Part shown: one piece after another, positions 62,701 to 64,000 of the stretch
Position numbering within the stretch: position 1 is the first letter of the stretch
Layout: each line of letters starts with the position of its first letter
NCBI GenBank assembly: GCA_018402765.1
Contig: JAGYIE010000002.1
Coordinates: forward strand, 124,001 to 188,000
Direction of reading: 5' to 3'
DNA: 64,000 nt
From: Vicingaceae bacterium
GTDB lineage: Bacteria; Bacteroidota; Bacteroidia; Flavobacteriales_E; Vicingaceae
Translations under genes and position numbers: made by a program
Notes under the pieces: generated by a model
Told to the model about the DNA's origin: nothing
The model's database searches: none
Seen by the model: the letters and a program-made list of their open reading frames with translations, nothing else

Positions 62701-64000
62701 GGATCTAACATTCTAACATTTCTATTTTTCTTAACCTGTAGAAGTTTATCAAAAGCTAAGTCTATATTATTGTACTCGGGCCAAATACCTTCCTTATTGG
62801 AACTTGTAGTACCATAAGGAGTAACCTGAAGCGGAACCTCATATTCATAATAGTTTTCTTCAAAATCAATTCCTAAACGAAGCACCACTGCAATATCATT
62901 ATTGCTTAGTGCATTCTCATTTCCTGACGCCTCTGCATGAGCATACATTTTCAATCGCTTATACTGGCGAATATCTAAATCTAATGCTCTAAATGCTGAC
63001 CTCGTATAACCATCATTAAGATTACATACATTAAGTACTAAGGATTGCTCGTTAATCTGACGTAAATTGGTAGATCCAAAATCCACTTCTCGCTCAATTC
63101 CCGGAGGGATAGAATAGTTTATAGGCACCCTATTGGAGTTCTCCTCAACATTAACTGCAGAAACACTAAATGTAGTTGTACCCTCTTCATCATTATGTGT
63201 ATCTCCGGGAATCAATTGATCGTTTGAATACTTTCTCCACTCTCCTCTTACAAGCCCAAGCTGCGCAAATCGGACAATAACTCGCTCATCAAAACCTTTA
63301 AGAAACATTCTCATAAACCGAATCGATTTAAAGTCTCGAATGCTACCAACTACCTTGTCTGGTTGTCGAATAGGAATTTTAAACTGATACCATTTAACTT
63401 CTTTTGTTTCCCCATTTACATTTACAGTTCCTGTAAGAACATCGGTTATGTAGTTAGTTCCAACATTTCCTTCTTGCAGGGCTTGAGGTGATAAATTTAC
63501 CTTATATTGATAGTAGGCTTCTGTTCTATCTAAACTAAAATTACCATTAATATCTTCATTATCAGGTAAAGTAGTTGATGATGTAGAAAAGTCTGCACTA
63601 GCAGATTGAGCAGGAGAGTTTCCTTGGGTTCCATTAAATTTCTTGTAGCGGTCTAAAATACTTAGTTCTAAGTTGTCATAATCTGCTCCTCTATAATAAT
63701 GATAATCATCTTTAGATGGATCTGCATTAAAATCATTAAATGCATTTGCATCTAGCACACTTTGCAATTGGTTTAAGTAATCTGTGAAGGCTTGTCTTTC
63801 TTGTCCATTACTTAAACCGTCTAAACCCAAATCCTGATTATTCCTTGCTGCCGGGTTATTGTCAAAAGCATTTATAATGTAGGTCACTGTTGGAATTCTT
63901 CCCCAAATAACACTAGCTGTATTCTGATTTGTTCCATCTGCGGGCAAACCATTTTCAAACATTAATCTACCATCTTTCAATATGTCTTCACTTATACTTC
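59799..64000 (-). CDS. sprA: SprA/Sov type IX secretion translocon, N-terminus beyond window
   Basis: SprA is the very large outer-membrane beta-barrel that forms the T9SS export channel used by gliding adhesins and secreted enzymes. About 1400 C-terminal residues are in the window and the frame stays open to the last base. The visible part contains long repeated beta-hairpin strands, stretches such as [20 protein letters not shown], the [18 protein letters not shown] region and a C-terminal strand ending in FTLSQ. Full proteins are about 2400 residues. Its presence shows that the organism has T9SS, which supports the type B-like domain found at 34.7-35.8 kb. Confidence 0.95.
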   Translation of the reverse strand, partial: SISEDILKDGRLMFENGLPADGTNQNTASVIWGRIPTVTYIINAFDNNPAARNNQDLGLDGLSNGQERQAFTDYLNQLQSVLDANAFNDFNADPSKDDYHYYRGADYDNLELSILDRYKKFNGTQGNSPAQSASADFSTSSTTLPDNEDINGNFSLDRTEAYYQYKVNLSPQALQEGNVGTNYITDVLTGTVNVNGETKEVKWYQFKIPIRQPDKVVGSIRDFKSIRFMRMFLKGFDERVIVRFAQLGLVRGEWRKYSNDQLIPGDTHNDEEGTTTFSVSAVNVEENSNRVPINYSIPPGIEREVDFGSTNLRQINEQSLVLNVCNLNDGYTRSAFRALDLDIRQYKRLKMYAHAEASGNENALSNNDIAVVLRLGIDFEENYYEYEVPLQVTPYGTTSSNKEGIWPEYNNIDLAFDKLLQVKKNRNVRMLDPSTGISISRPYSEVDGTKNTIRIKGNPNLAEVKVIMIGVKNLRTGETNFNDDGLPKCAEVWVNELRLSDFDNEGGWAAQARATAQIADLGAVTLSGAMSTPGWGSLEQKLNERQRETRMQYNLSSSIELGKLLPEEAKLSIPMYFGVSENIIRPEYNPLDPDLQLNDIVNNDDFTQDYRDSIRRRTDDYTKTRSINFTNVRREKSTTKEVATPFDVSNFAVSYAYTETFKRDINTEYDNRKTHRGGLNYNFTAKPLTIEPFKNVEFFKRRKAFTLIKDINFNLYPTQYSFQTQINRSYNSRQVRNNTSFFEFDPFYQKTFTWNRIYSLRYNLTKSLILDFNANNMAQIGEPEGRVDSKFKDEYSKFRDEVWNNVQRFGDNTQYTQNLNLTYTLPFSKIPYFEWISANATYAGNFNWALNGDIDADSLGSTIKNSGNYALNANLSMTTLYNKFDYLKELSKPKKKKKEIGRLTLADKTYRKKVETGEIEDTTKEDEPSFFRIHILDNMGRLAMSLKTVSGSYSVTEGTILPNYNREMNVLGFDGNFNAPGVGFAFGLQEPGTDYFERALREGWTLQGTESLFISGNFSKTYSENLNLRASFQPVKDMRVELTANRTYSENTSRYYIWNDTLSGGPGYDFGPTQVNGSFSMSFISWKTAFMKDDEVTYQNDAFDQFLANRSIISQRLGEENAYSTFVYSDSLGGIYADGYSGTSQEVLINSFIAAYSGSSASSYSLGEFVSKLPVPNWSITYDGLSKLDFFKKYFRSFTIGHRYRSTFNVGSFTTNPFFDEGNPEGRLTKGDFIPQRQVASVSISEQFSPLMNIDMTWNNSLLTRIEYKKDRNMSLSLNNNQLTEVKGSEVVIGLGYRLKNVPFPFGKSTKKRVSDLDMRADFSVRNNRTIIRKIVEDQNELTAGQRIFAIKFTADYVLSSRLNIRAFYDRIMNTPYISSTFPTANTNAGISLRFTLSQ

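Overview
The window is a stretch of chromosome from a low-GC member of the Bacteroidota, most likely Flavobacteriales. The evidence is the partial SprA/Sov type IX secretion translocon, a C-terminal T9SS type B (CHU_C-like) sorting domain, TonB-dependent receptors with an N-terminal carboxypeptidase-regulatory domain, two tandem cytochrome oxidase subunit III genes, a lipoprotein with an acidic run after the lipobox Cys, and promoters resembling the Bacteroidota TTG-N17..23-TAnnTTTG pattern. Shine-Dalgarno sequences are generally weak. I cannot assign a genus. I saw no tRNA, rRNA, insertion sequence, prophage or CRISPR array. Gene density is very high and no gene-free stretch exceeds 300 bases.

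Layout. 1-4.8 kb (+): partial TPR protein, DUF4286 protein, rsmA, mgtE-type Mg2+ transporter and a 2-hydroxyacid dehydrogenase. 4.8-7.7 kb: aspartate kinase and an SSAT-like acetyltransferase (-), divergent from fructose-1,6-bisphosphatase (+). 7.8-15 kb: a TMTC-like membrane/TPR protein, mfd, a TspO-like membrane protein (+) and a MacB-type permease (-). 15.2-22.3 kb (+): purH followed by the complete rod-shape operon mreB-mreC-mreD-pbp2-rodA. 22.3-26.7 kb (-): NifU-like protein, Mrp ATPase lacking its CxxC, an alkyltransferase-like protein, trmB and an LTA4H-like M1 aminopeptidase. 26.8-27.8 kb (+): two small secreted proteins.

27.8-34 kb: a beta-helix surface lipoprotein and a TonB-dependent receptor (-) lie divergent from an OmpR/PhoB-type response regulator and a histidine kinase (+). 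The shared 274-base regulatory region carries dyads. 34.1-35.8 kb (+): an ECF sigma factor overlaps a membrane-anchored putative anti-sigma protein whose outer part ends in a T9SS type B-like domain. 35.9-39.7 kb (-): metH under a complete SAM-I riboswitch whose terminator and antiterminator can be read directly. 39.7-43.9 kb (-): cytochrome oxidase assembly and subunit genes. 44-54.3 kb (-): a nine-gene tightly packed operon running deoC, aldehyde dehydrogenase, truncated aldehyde dehydrogenase, cysQ, gmd, fcl, Wzi/RemB-like barrel, WecA-like glycosyltransferase, second Wzi/RemB-like barrel. 54.4-57.3 kb (+): cysC-cysD-cysN. 57.3-64 kb (-): two TonB proteins, VanZ, gcvH and sprA (cut by the window edge).

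How it fits together. The 44-57 kb region joins GDP-fucose synthesis, polyprenyl-linked glycan initiation, two outer-membrane polysaccharide-type barrels, PAPS synthesis (CysC, CysD, CysN) and PAP disposal (CysQ). That combination suggests a fucosylated, possibly sulfated surface glycan. The two regulatory modules at 27.8-35.8 kb are the best candidates for unusual biology: a receptor/lipoprotein pair beside its probable two-component regulator, and a sigma/anti-sigma pair that may sense T9SS or envelope status.
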